NCBI GenBank assembly: GCA_023136715.1
Contig: JAGLQT010000171.1
Location: 1-31,529, forward strand
Length of the DNA: 31,529 bases
Origin: Gammaproteobacteria bacterium
Lineage (GTDB): Bacteria; Pseudomonadota; Gammaproteobacteria; SZUA-229
Reading direction: 5' to 3'
Both the position numbers and the translations under genes were made by a program. Below, one piece after another: positions 1-7,151 of the stretch (positions are counted from its first letter, which is position 1; every line of letters starts with the position of its first letter). The notes beneath the pieces were generated by a model. The model was not told the origin of the DNA. It saw only the letters and a program-made list of their open reading frames with translations, and did not search any database.

Positions 1-1
1 A

Positions 2-982
2 ATTGCCCTGTTCACCAATGTTGAGCTGAAGGCGGTTATTTCAGCTTGCGATATGGATAATATCTACAAGATTCCGCTCTGGTTACACGATCAGGGTGTG
101 GATGACATTATTACAGACCGATTGAAACTGGATACGAAACCGGCTGATTTGTCTGAATGGCAACGTGTTGTTGATGCCATGCAGAATCCTGAGCATGAAA
201 TCATCATCGGTATGGTTGGAAAATATGTTGATCTTACCGAGTCTTATAAATCGTTGAATGAAGCGCTATCTCATGCCGGCGCACAGAACAAGACGCGGGT
301 GAGTATTCGTTATATTGATTCAGCGTCACTGGAAAGTGGTGACGATAGTGCGCTGCAGGGACTTGATGCAATTCTGGTTCCCGGTGGTTTTGGTGACCGT
401 GGTATCGAAGGCAAGATCAACGCGGTTAAATATGCACGTGAGAACAAGGTGCCTTATTTAGGTATTTGCCTGGGTATGCAGCTGGCGGTGATTGAATTTG
501 CACGTGATGTTGCTGGGCTTACAGATGCACACAGCAGTGAATTCAGTGATGACACTAAACACCCGGTGATTGCTTTGATTACCGAGTGGCAGGCCGAAGA
601 CGGCAGCATCGAAAAACGTGGTGCGGATTCTGATATGGGCGGCACCATGCGTCTGGGTGGCCAACGTTGTAATCTGGTTGAAAATACCTTGGCCAGCAGT
701 GTTTACGGTAGCGACAATGTATTGGAACGTCATCGTCATCGTTATGAGTTTAATAATTCCTATCGCGAGAAGCTTGAAGCTGCAGGTCTGGTTATCAGCG
801 GTAAATCCAGCGATGGTAATCTGGTCGAGATGGTCGAACTAAAAGATCATCCCTGGTTCCTGGCCTGTCAGTTCCATCCCGAATTCACTTCAACACCACG
901 CGATGGTCATCCTTTGTTTGCGGATTACGTTCGCGCAGCTTTGGCTTTTCACACTAATAAAAACGCCGAGGCGGTCACTTAA
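2..982 (+). CDS. pyrG: CTP synthase, C-terminal part (5' end outside window)
   Basis: Makes CTP from UTP, ATP and glutamine in the cytoplasm. The reading frame is open from the left edge, and the residues before the first internal Met (IALFTNVELKAVISACDMD) match the end of the synthetase domain, so this is a truncated view of a longer gene and not a gene starting at 53. The rest is the class I glutamine amidotransferase domain: a VPGGFGDRG stretch, the nucleophile Cys in GICLGMQ (codon 467-469), and the His/Glu pair in QFHPEFTS near the C-terminus. The TAA stop shares its last base with the kdsA ATG, suggesting translational coupling. The order pyrG-kdsA-eno is common in gammaproteobacteria. 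The identification is firm; only the 5' part is unseen. Confidence 0.97.
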   Translation: MALFTNVELKAVISACDMDNIYKIPLWLHDQGVDDIITDRLKLDTKPADLSEWQRVVDAMQNPEHEIIIGMVGKYVDLTESYKSLNEALSHAGAQNKTRVSIRYIDSASLESGDDSALQGLDAILVPGGFGDRGIEGKINAVKYARENKVPYLGICLGMQLAVIEFARDVAGLTDAHSSEFSDDTKHPVIALITEWQAEDGSIEKRGADSDMGGTMRLGGQRCNLVENTLASSVYGSDNVLERHRHRYEFNNSYREKLEAAGLVISGKSSDGNLVEMVELKDHPWFLACQFHPEFTSTPRDGHPLFADYVRAALAFHTNKNAEAVT

Positions 983-1815
983 TGAAACTCTGCGATTTTG
1001 AAGTTGGACTGGATCAGCCGATATTTTTGATAGCTGGCCCCTGCGTGATTGAAAGCGAAGCCATGGCGATGGAAACATCGACAAAGCTGAAAGAGCTCAC
1101 CGAGCGTTTGGGTATTAATTTTATTTACAAATCTTCTTACGACAAAGCCAACCGTTCTTCGGGCGATAGCTTCCGCGGCCCAGGTATCGAAGAGGGCTTG
1201 CGTATATTGCAAAAAGTTAAAGACGAAGTCGGTGTGCCGATTTTAACTGACGTACACGAAAACACGCCGATTGACGAAGTCTCCGATATTGTCGATGTCT
1301 TGCAGACGCCTGCTTTCTTATGTCGCCAGACTGACTTTATTTTGCGTGTTGCCAATTCAGGCAAGGCCGTGAATATCAAGAAGGGGCAGTTCCTCGCACC
1401 CTGGGATATGAAGCACGTAGTTGACAAGGCACGTTCAACCGGTAATCAGCAGATTATGGTTTGTGAGCGCGGCGCTTCGTTTGGTTACAATAATTTAGTC
1501 TCGGACATGCGTTCATTAGCGGTAATGCGGGAAACAGAATGCCCAGTGGTGTTTGATGCAACGCATTCTGTACAACTGCCTGGTGGACAGGGCGCGTCAT
1601 CTGGTGGTCAGCGTGAACATGTTCCGGTATTGGCGAGAGCTGCGGTAGCGGCGGGTGTTTCAGGTGTGTTTATGGAAACACATCCGGATCCCAGCAAGGC
1701 GCTCAGCGATGGCCCTAATGCATGGCCGCTGGATAAGATGGAATCCTTGCTCGGCACCATGCTTGAACTGGATCGAATCGTGAAAGCGAAGCCGTTTGAA
1801 GAGCAGATGCTTTAA
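982..1815 (+). CDS. kdsA: 3-deoxy-D-manno-octulosonate 8-phosphate synthase (Kdo-8-P synthase)
   Basis: Condenses phosphoenolpyruvate with arabinose 5-phosphate to give Kdo-8-P, the precursor of the LPS inner core. The protein has 277 residues, normal for the family. Visible motifs are KSSYDKANRSS, CRQTD, NIKKGQFLAPWDM, ERGASFGYNNLVSDMRSL and FDATHSVQLPGG. Near the N-terminus it reads LIAGPCVIES with Cys21. Family knowledge: this Cys is a metal ligand in the metal-dependent class (Aquifex), whereas the E. coli enzyme has Asn there (GGMNVLES). I therefore infer a divalent-metal-dependent enzyme; the His and Asp/Glu candidates for the other ligands are present in DATHSV and METHPDPSKALSD. The ATG overlaps the pyrG stop by one base. 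Enolase downstream makes its substrate phosphoenolpyruvate. Confidence 0.97.
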   Translation: MKLCDFEVGLDQPIFLIAGPCVIESEAMAMETSTKLKELTERLGINFIYKSSYDKANRSSGDSFRGPGIEEGLRILQKVKDEVGVPILTDVHENTPIDEVSDIVDVLQTPAFLCRQTDFILRVANSGKAVNIKKGQFLAPWDMKHVVDKARSTGNQQIMVCERGASFGYNNLVSDMRSLAVMRETECPVVFDATHSVQLPGGQGASSGGQREHVPVLARAAVAAGVSGVFMETHPDPSKALSDGPNAWPLDKMESLLGTMLELDRIVKAKPFEEQML

Positions 1816-1879
1816 TAAGTAGTTTTAAAAATTTATAGTAAACAACAATTAATAATCGATTTTTGAATAAAGGAAAATC

Positions 1880-3160
1880 ATGACTGAAATAGCTAATGTA
1901 AAGGCCCGTGAAATTCTAGATTCACGTGGTAACCCAACCGTTGAAGCTGATGTAATTTTAACTAGCGGTGTTCGTGGACGTGCAGCAGTACCATCAGGCG
2001 CCTCAACTGGTGCTCGTGAAGCGCTGGAATTGCGTGATGGTGATAAGGATCGTTATTTGGGTAAGGGTGTGACTAAAGCCGTGGCCAATGTTAATAGTGA
2101 AATTCGTGGTGCTTTGCTGGGCATGGATGTCGCTGACCAGGATGGTATCGATAAGAAAATGATCGAGCTGGACGGTACTTCGACTAAAGAACGTCTGGGT
2201 GCAAATGCCTTGCTGGCGGTTTCACTGGCGACAGCACACGCAAATGCTAATGCAAAGAAAGAGCCGCTTTATGTTTCTCTAGGTAATGGTGAGTACACCA
2301 TGCCTGTGCCTATGATGAATATCATCAATGGTGGCGAACACGCAGATAACAGTGTCGATTTGCAGGAGTTTATGATTCTGCCCGTAGGCGCACCTACATT
2401 TAAGGAAGCATTACGTTACGGCGCAGAAGTTTTTCATGTTTTGAAAACGGTTCTTTCTGCCAAAGGTATGAATACCGCTGTTGGTGACGAAGGTGGTTTT
2501 GCTCCTGACTTATCTTCAAACGAAGAAGCGATTGAAGTTATCCTTGAAGCTATTACACGCGCTGGTTTTGAGCCGGGTAAAGATATTTATCTGGGTCTGG
2601 ATGCAGCCAGTTCTGAATTCTATAAAGACGGTATTTACACGCTGGGTTCTGAAGGCAAGACTTTCAATGCTCACGAATTTAGTGATTACCTGTCTGGCTG
2701 GGTTAATCAATATCCGATCATCACTATCGAAGATGGGCTGGCTGAAGATGACTGGGCAGGCTGGGCTTATCTAACTGAGAAACTGGGTAACAAGGTACAG
2801 CTGGTTGGTGATGATTTGTTCGTGACCAATACCGAAATTTTCAAAGAAGGCATCGACAAAAATATCGCTAACTCAATTCTGATCAAGTTCAACCAGATTG
2901 GTACATTGAGCGAAACACTGGACGCGATTCACATGGCGCATGTTTCAGATTACACTGCTGTGATTTCACATCGTTCTGGCGAAACTGAAGACAGCACCAT
3001 TGCTGATCTTTGCGTGGCAACTCAGGCAGGCCAGATTAAAACCGGTTCACTTTCACGTTCTGATCGTATTGCGAAATACAATCAACTGCTACGCATTGAA
3101 GAAGAGCTGGGTGATAGCGCGATCTACGTGGGTAAAAGCGCATTCAAGCACTTGAAGTAA
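1880..3160 (+). CDS. eno: Enolase (phosphopyruvate hydratase)
   Basis: Interconverts 2-phosphoglycerate and phosphoenolpyruvate in glycolysis and gluconeogenesis. The protein has 426 residues, typical of bacterial enolase. Catalytic residues expected for the family are visible: Glu204 in VGDEGGF and Lys336 in LIKFNQIG, with His364 in SHRSGETED. The Mg ligands are Asp241 (GLDAASSE), Glu284 (TIEDG) and Asp311 (VGDD). An AAAGGA ribosome binding site sits just before the ATG. The 64-base gap after kdsA is AT-rich and could hold its own promoter, but no clear terminator separates it from kdsA. Bacterial enolase is also a known partner of RNase E in some gammaproteobacteria; nothing in this sequence tests that. 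Confidence 0.98.
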   Translation: MTEIANVKAREILDSRGNPTVEADVILTSGVRGRAAVPSGASTGAREALELRDGDKDRYLGKGVTKAVANVNSEIRGALLGMDVADQDGIDKKMIELDGTSTKERLGANALLAVSLATAHANANAKKEPLYVSLGNGEYTMPVPMMNIINGGEHADNSVDLQEFMILPVGAPTFKEALRYGAEVFHVLKTVLSAKGMNTAVGDEGGFAPDLSSNEEAIEVILEAITRAGFEPGKDIYLGLDAASSEFYKDGIYTLGSEGKTFNAHEFSDYLSGWVNQYPIITIEDGLAEDDWAGWAYLTEKLGNKVQLVGDDLFVTNTEIFKEGIDKNIANSILIKFNQIGTLSETLDAIHMAHVSDYTAVISHRSGETEDSTIADLCVATQAGQIKTGSLSRSDRIAKYNQLLRIEEELGDSAIYVGKSAFKHLK

Positions 3161-3184
3161 ACGGGTCATTACTGACGGGGTATT

Positions 3185-3517
3185 GTGAAAAAAGTCATCG
3201 CTCTTCTGCTTGTGTTGTTAGCAATGTTGCAATACAAAATCTGGTTAGGTGACGGTGGTATTCCTGAGATCTTGCAGCTGGAAAATGAAGTTGAAGTCGT
3301 CCAGCTGCAGGTCGATAAGCTAAAAGAACGCAATCAGGCACTGGAAGCCGAAGTGCTAGATTTAAAGAAAGGCATGGATGCGATTGAGGAACGTGCCAGG
3401 AGCGAGCTGGGTATGATCGGCAAGGATGAAGTTTATTATCAGGTGATATCCAGCGGTTCTGAAAAATCCAACGATAATCAGTCAGGTTCAGACGACAGGT
3501 CTGCGACACGCGAATGA
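3185..3517 (+). CDS. ftsB: Cell division protein FtsB
   Basis: Single-pass inner membrane protein of the FtsQLB divisome subcomplex, which helps activate septal peptidoglycan synthesis. The 110 residues show the expected plan: a short cytoplasmic start, a transmembrane helix at about 3-20 (VIALLLVLLAMLQYKIWL), the family's conserved Gly-rich turn GDGGI, then a periplasmic coiled coil at about 30-75 rich in Leu, Glu and Lys, and the conserved EERARSELGM segment. The start is GTG at 3185, preceded by GACGGGG. The last 20 or so residues are Ser/Asp-rich and extend slightly beyond E. coli FtsB. It overlaps ispD by 4 bases (ATGA). The eno-ftsB-ispD order supports the call. Confidence 0.93.
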   Translation: MKKVIALLLVLLAMLQYKIWLGDGGIPEILQLENEVEVVQLQVDKLKERNQALEAEVLDLKKGMDAIEERARSELGMIGKDEVYYQVISSGSEKSNDNQSGSDDRSATRE

Positions 3518-4227
3518 ATATGAAGCCATCAATCTGGGCCGTTATTCCTGCTGCGGGTATCGGTAAGCGTATGCGGTCAGATGTTCCCAAACAATACCTG
3601 CCTTTATCGGGTTCCACAGTTATAGAAAACACCATTCAGCGCTTATTAGCTTCCGATAAGGTTAGCGGTCTGGCTGTTTCCCTTCGATATGACGATCAAT
3701 ATTGGGATAGCGTGAACATTGAGTCGGGTAAGCCTGTAATCAGGGCAGAGGGCGGTGCAGAGCGTTGCGATTCCGTACTCAATGCGATGAAAGCATTGGC
3801 AGAACGAGATAGCTTCGATGTTGATAATGACTGGGTACTGGTTCACGATGCCGTGCGACCCTGTGTTCGGCTAGATGATATCGATTGCCTGATCGCGCAG
3901 GCGATGGCTAACGAATCAGGCGGCCTGCTAGCGCTGCCCGTGCGTGACACCATGAAGCGGGCAAATGTGGCGCAATCAGTGGTGGCAACGGTTGATCGAG
4001 AAGGCTTATGGCATGCACTGACACCGCAACTGTTTCCGTTCAGGGCATTGCAGGAAGCGCTGATCAAGGCGATACAGGATGGCGTTAACATTACCGATGA
4101 ATCCTCCGCTATGGAGTATGCCGGTTATGCACCAAAACTGGTTGAAGGGCATGAAGATAACATCAAGATAACCCGTCCCAATGATTTAGGTCTGGCTGAA
4201 CTTTTTATCGTCGATCAGCAAGCTTAG
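3514..4227 (+). CDS. ispD: 2-C-methyl-D-erythritol 4-phosphate cytidylyltransferase
   Basis: Third step of the MEP isoprenoid pathway: couples CTP and methylerythritol phosphate to give CDP-methylerythritol. The 237-residue length is normal. The N-terminal CTP-binding loop is clear (IPAAGIGKRMRSDVPKQYL, about 10-28), followed by VLVHDAVRPC in the middle and TDESSAMEYAG with EGHEDNIKITRPNDL near the end, all family hallmarks. Translation probably starts at ATG 3514, which overlaps the ftsB TGA; an in-frame ATG at 3520 is an alternative. The next pathway gene nearby, ispF, follows after 14 bases, so both are likely co-expressed. Its substrate CTP is made by PyrG at the start of the same gene block. 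Confidence 0.96.
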   Translation: MNMKPSIWAVIPAAGIGKRMRSDVPKQYLPLSGSTVIENTIQRLLASDKVSGLAVSLRYDDQYWDSVNIESGKPVIRAEGGAERCDSVLNAMKALAERDSFDVDNDWVLVHDAVRPCVRLDDIDCLIAQAMANESGGLLALPVRDTMKRANVAQSVVATVDREGLWHALTPQLFPFRALQEALIKAIQDGVNITDESSAMEYAGYAPKLVEGHEDNIKITRPNDLGLAELFIVDQQA

Positions 4228-4241
4228 GTTAGGAGAAGCAA

Positions 4242-4745
4242 ATGACAGCGGATAACCTTCATTCAAATATACCGTTCAGAATTGGCCATGGTTTTGATGT
4301 TCATGCCTTTACTGAAGGTGACCATATCATGCTTGCGGGGATCCGTATCGAGCATACTCATGGTTTTCTGGCTCACTCCGATGGCGATGTTGCGATTCAT
4401 GCAATCTGTGATGCTTTGTTAGGTTCTATTGCGGCTGGAGATATAGGTCGGCATTTTCCTGATTCAGACCCTCAATATAAAAATATCGATAGTCGCATAT
4501 TGCTAGATAAAGTTTATCAAAAAGTAAAACAACAAGGTTACCAACTATCAAATCTTGATGTCACTATCGTTGCCCAAGCACCTACCTTATCTTCTTATAT
4601 GTCATCAATGTGTGAGAGTATCTCAAGCATACTTTTGGTACAAAAAAATCAAATTAATATTAAGGCAACGACCACTGAAAATTTGGGTTATGCAGGAAGG
4701 AAAGAGGGTATTTCAGTTCACGCCGTTGCACTGGTTTCTGCATAA
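4242..4745 (+). CDS. ispF: 2-C-methyl-D-erythritol 2,4-cyclodiphosphate synthase
   Basis: Cyclises CDP-methylerythritol 2-phosphate in the MEP pathway, with loss of CMP; the family is trimeric with a metal at the active site. The protein has 167 residues, about ten longer than usual because of an N-terminal extension before RIGHGFDVHAF. Metal ligands Asp19, His21 and His53 are in place, with the signature SDGDVAIHAICDALLG and the late motif TTENLGYAGRKEGIS. A TTAGGAGAAG ribosome binding site precedes the ATG. The second half (from about 4480) is visibly more A-rich than the first half, although the protein stays intact. The E. coli continuation (truD-surE-pcm) does not follow; the block ends here. 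Confidence 0.96.
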   Translation: MTADNLHSNIPFRIGHGFDVHAFTEGDHIMLAGIRIEHTHGFLAHSDGDVAIHAICDALLGSIAAGDIGRHFPDSDPQYKNIDSRILLDKVYQKVKQQGYQLSNLDVTIVAQAPTLSSYMSSMCESISSILLVQKNQINIKATTTENLGYAGRKEGISVHAVALVSA

Positions 4746-4925
4746 TAAATAGTTAATTAGTTTGCACCTCGTCTGAATAATCATGAATATATCGATTATT
4801 GCTGTATTTATAGGTAAAAAAGGATAATTAGGACAATTTAGGTGTTTACTTTATCGAGCTAAAGTTATAAAAATGCGCCTAGTTGTTTGATAAGAATTAT
4901 AAATAATCACCAAAGGGTAAAAATC
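4746..4925 (+). promoter_or_regulatory. AT-rich intergenic region, probable promoter region of the HU-like gene
   Basis: No coding sequence is seen in these 180 bases. The stretch is strongly AT-rich. A weak sigma-70-like pair can be drawn (TTTACT at 4845-4850 and TATAAA at 4866-4871, 15-base spacer), so the exact promoter is uncertain. A 7-base AT inverted repeat (AATAATC at 4776-4782, GATTATT at 4794-4800) lies upstream. The ribosome binding site of the next gene is AAAGGG near 4912-4917. A separate promoter here is plausible because the downstream gene differs in function and has its own terminator. Confidence 0.35.
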
Positions 4926-5348
4926 ATGGCCGCCGCAAAGAAAAAAGTAGTTAAAAAGAAAGCTGTAAAGAAGAAAGCAGTTAAGAGAAAAGCAGTTAAA
5001 AAAGCAGCACCAGAAAAAAATATTAAAGCTATTCGTGATGCATATACAAAAACACAATTGTACACACACATTGCAGAAACTACTGAGTTAGCTAAGAAAG
5101 ATGTTGCTAAGGTTTTTGATGCACTGAATGATGTAATTGAAGGTCATGTTAAGAGCCGTGGTGCAGGTGAATTTAAGATTCCTGGTCTGATGAAAATCAA
5201 GATCAACAAGAAGCCAGCAACCAAAGCTCGTAAGAATGTACCAAACCCATTCCGTCCAGGTGAGTTGATGGATGTTAAAGCCAAGCCTGCTCGTAAGGTG
5301 GTTAAAGTTCTACCTCTAAAAGCATTGAAGGATATGGCAGCTAAGTAA
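4926..5348 (+). CDS. HU-family DNA-binding protein with histone-H1-like lysine-rich N-terminal tail
   Basis: Probable nucleoid-associated protein of 140 residues. Residues 1-30 are almost only Lys, Ala and Val; residues 6-25 are four tandem pentads of the form [K/R]K[V/A]VK, like histone H1 C-terminal tails or Hc2/AlgP repeats. Residues 40-135 form an HU/IHF (DNABII) domain: helix region TKTQLYTHIAETTELAKKDV, core GEFKIPGLMKIKI, and a beta-arm carrying N107-P108-F109, where HU has its DNA-intercalating Asn-Pro. The C-terminus (VKAKPARKVVKVLPLKALKDM) matches HU proteins seen in some gamma- and betaproteobacteria. The ATG at 4926 is chosen because it follows AAAGGG; a TTG at 4887 would add 13 residues without support. 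The gene stands alone with its own terminator, suggesting separate, probably strong expression. Partner or DNA target is unknown. Confidence 0.9.
   Translation: MAAAKKKVVKKKAVKKKAVKRKAVKKAAPEKNIKAIRDAYTKTQLYTHIAETTELAKKDVAKVFDALNDVIEGHVKSRGAGEFKIPGLMKIKINKKPATKARKNVPNPFRPGELMDVKAKPARKVVKVLPLKALKDMAAK
4941..5000 (+). repeat. Four imperfect 15-base tandem repeats encoding KKAVK-type pentads
   Basis: The 60 bases divide exactly into four 15-base units encoding KKVVK, KKAVK, KKAVK and RKAVK. Codons differ between units (GTT/GTA, AAA/AAG), so the repeat is older than a recent slippage event, yet its in-frame period would allow tail length to vary without frameshift. Confidence 0.85.
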
Positions 5349-5366
5349 GCTAAGCGTACTCGTTTG

Positions 5367-5406
5367 AAAAACCCCTGTAGAACCTTAGTTTTACAGGGGT
5401 TTTTTT
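5367..5406 (+). terminator. Strong intrinsic terminator after the HU-like gene
   Basis: ACCCCTGTA at 5371-5379 pairs perfectly with TACAGGGGT at 5392-5400, with a 12-base loop, followed by a run of T up to 5406. The stem is preceded by five A (5367-5371), so the stem can extend by A-T pairs and the structure could also work on the minus strand. It lies 22 bases after the TAA of the HU-like gene. Confidence 0.93.
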
Positions 5407-5440
5407 GTGTCTATTATTAACAGTCTATTGTTTTATTGAT

Positions 5441-6031
5441 ATGAGCCCAACTCGATTAATCTATTTGCATGGCTTTAACAGCTCGCCGGATTCGTACAAA
5501 TCCAGAGCGTTGCATGCTTATATGGACGAAAAAGGCCTGCTAGACAGCCTGATTTCGCCTGCTATACCGCCTGTGCCTGAAGATGCAATAAAACTGGTGG
5601 TTGATTTGTATGAGTCTAATCGACAGCATGGTAATGTCGCGGTTGCAGGTAGTTCCCTGGGTGGTTTTTATGCAACCTGTCTGGCGGAATACTTTGGCTG
5701 CAAAGCGGTATTGATTAATTCCGCTGTACGTCCGAACGAATTACTTAAAAAATATATCGGTGAGAACATCAATTACTATACCTCTGAACACTGGATGCTT
5801 GATGAAACGCATATCGAGCAACTGCGTGAGCTAGATGTTGATACGATTACTCATCCAGAACGATATTTGTTGATGCTACAAAAAGGTGACGAATCACTGG
5901 ACTATCGTCAGGCATTAGAAAAATATAGTGGCTGCCCAACGATATTAGAAGAGGGTGGTGATCATTCTTTTGCGGGATTCGAAAACCACATCGCTGATAT
6001 TTTGAAATTTTGCGGTATTATCACTGACTAA
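5441..6031 (+). CDS. yqiA: YqiA-like alpha/beta-hydrolase esterase
   Basis: Small cytoplasmic alpha/beta-hydrolase of the YqiA family; E. coli YqiA has esterase activity on short acyl esters, with its natural substrate unclear. With the ATG at 5441 the protein has 196 residues, close to E. coli YqiA. It opens with LIYLHGFNSSPDS, has the nucleophile elbow GSSLGG, the family segment INSAVRPNELL, an Asp candidate in LQKGDESLDYR and the catalytic His in GGDHSFAGFE. A longer reading from TTG 5405 begins inside the terminator T-run and adds no conserved sequence, so I reject it. No good ribosome binding site is visible before 5441. In E. coli the family gene sits beside parE; here it sits alone after a terminator. 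Confidence 0.88.
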   Translation: MSPTRLIYLHGFNSSPDSYKSRALHAYMDEKGLLDSLISPAIPPVPEDAIKLVVDLYESNRQHGNVAVAGSSLGGFYATCLAEYFGCKAVLINSAVRPNELLKKYIGENINYYTSEHWMLDETHIEQLRELDVDTITHPERYLLMLQKGDESLDYRQALEKYSGCPTILEEGGDHSFAGFENHIADILKFCGIITD

Positions 6032-6040
6032 ATTTTGCTG

Positions 6041-6070
6041 TTGCCTTAACATGTAACGATTATGTATAAA
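6041..6070 (+). promoter_or_regulatory. Candidate sigma-70 promoter upstream of nagZ
   Basis: TTGCCT (6041-6046) and TATAAA (6065-6070) are separated by 18 bases, 33 bases before the nagZ start codon. The -35 matches consensus at four of six positions and the -10 at five of six. The gap between yqiA and nagZ is the only sizeable one before a long run of closely packed genes. This is prediction by eye only. Confidence 0.35.
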
Positions 6071-6102
6071 AATAAGAAAGTTATAAAACAGGTGGTTCTT
6101 TA

Positions 6103-7149
6103 ATGTCACTCGGTCCTGTCATGATGGATTTAGTCGGTACGCAAATTAGCGATACCGAAAGGCAGTTAATGCAGCACCCGACGGTGGGCGGCGTTATTCT
6201 GTTTACGCGAAATTTTGAATCGCTTGATCAGATTACCTCGCTGGTTTCAGAAATCCATTCTTTACGCACTCCGCACCTGCTTATTTCCATCGATCATGAA
6301 GGCGGTCGCGTTCAGCGTTTCCACGAAGGTTTTACAAAATTACCACCAGCCAGTGTGTTTGGTGAAATCTACAAAAAGGATCAGGACAAGGCGCGTGAAT
6401 ACGCTGAGCTAACAGGCTGGTTAATGGCTGCCGAGTTACGGGCTATCGGTGTGGATTTCAGCTTTGCACCGGTGCTCGACCTGGCGCACGGTGTTAGCGG
6501 TGTTATTGGTAACCGTGCATTTCATTCCAGTGCTGAAATTGCCGCGACCCTGGCTTACGCTTATATGCACGGCATGTCGGTGGCGGGTATGTCGGCCGTG
6601 GGTAAGCATTTCCCCGGTCACGGTGGTGTCGCAGAAGATTCACATTTGGCCCTGCCTGTTGATCATCGTGATATGGCGACTTTGATGAAGGCCGATATCG
6701 TTCCATTTGAAAAGATGATTCATAACCATTTGCCCGCCATCATGCCGGCGCATGTGATTTATGATCAGGTCGATGAAAAGCCAGCTGGTTATTCAGCAAT
6801 CTGGCTAAAACAGATATTACGTGAGCGTCTTAAATTTCAGGGCGTTATCTTCAGTGACGACCTGAGCATGGAAGCTGCGGGTATAGGCGGTAATTATGGT
6901 GAACGTGCACTACTTGCACTGGATGCTGGTTGCGATATGGTATTAGTTTGTAACCATCCAGAAGGAGTGACTGAGGTGATAGATGCCCTGGGCGACTATT
7001 CAAACCCCGTTTCACAATTACGCCTGGCACGTATGCACGGTAAAAATACGATCAATCGTGATGAGCTGATGGCCAGTGACAAATGGAAACAGGCTAATCA
7101 GTTAGTGCAAACGCTGGATGATTCTCCCGAACTTGAACTGGATGTATAG
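6103..7149 (+). CDS. nagZ: Beta-N-acetylglucosaminidase NagZ
   Basis: Family GH3 cytoplasmic enzyme that removes N-acetylglucosamine from anhydro-muropeptides during cell-wall recycling. The 348-residue length suits the Gram-negative single-domain form. The NagZ signature is intact: KHFPGHGGVAEDSH (168-181), whose Asp-Ser-His supplies the unusual Asp/His acid-base dyad, and FSDDLSMEAAG (250-260) with the nucleophile Asp. The N-terminal barrel carries GGVILFTRNF and IDHEGGRVQRF. AGGTGG lies before the ATG. There is no signal peptide, as expected. It is the first gene of a probable seven-gene operon; mscS-like follows after 2 bases. In bacteria with inducible AmpC, NagZ products influence beta-lactamase induction; no ampC is visible here. 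Confidence 0.96.
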   Translation: MSLGPVMMDLVGTQISDTERQLMQHPTVGGVILFTRNFESLDQITSLVSEIHSLRTPHLLISIDHEGGRVQRFHEGFTKLPPASVFGEIYKKDQDKAREYAELTGWLMAAELRAIGVDFSFAPVLDLAHGVSGVIGNRAFHSSAEIAATLAYAYMHGMSVAGMSAVGKHFPGHGGVAEDSHLALPVDHRDMATLMKADIVPFEKMIHNHLPAIMPAHVIYDQVDEKPAGYSAIWLKQILRERLKFQGVIFSDDLSMEAAGIGGNYGERALLALDAGCDMVLVCNHPEGVTEVIDALGDYSNPVSQLRLARMHGKNTINRDELMASDKWKQANQLVQTLDDSPELELDV

Positions 7150-7151
7150 AT

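Noticed and set aside
3195..3635. 146-codon minus-strand frame across ftsB/ispD
   Set aside because: It runs antisense to two well-identified overlapping genes and shows no domain features.
4887..4925. Extended HU-like protein starting at TTG 4887
   Set aside because: The ATG at 4926 has an AAAGGG site at proper distance, and the 13 extra residues show no conserved pattern.
5405..5440. Longer YqiA starting at TTG 5405
   Set aside because: The codon lies inside the terminator T-run, so the message would hardly include a leader; conserved sequence begins after ATG 5441.
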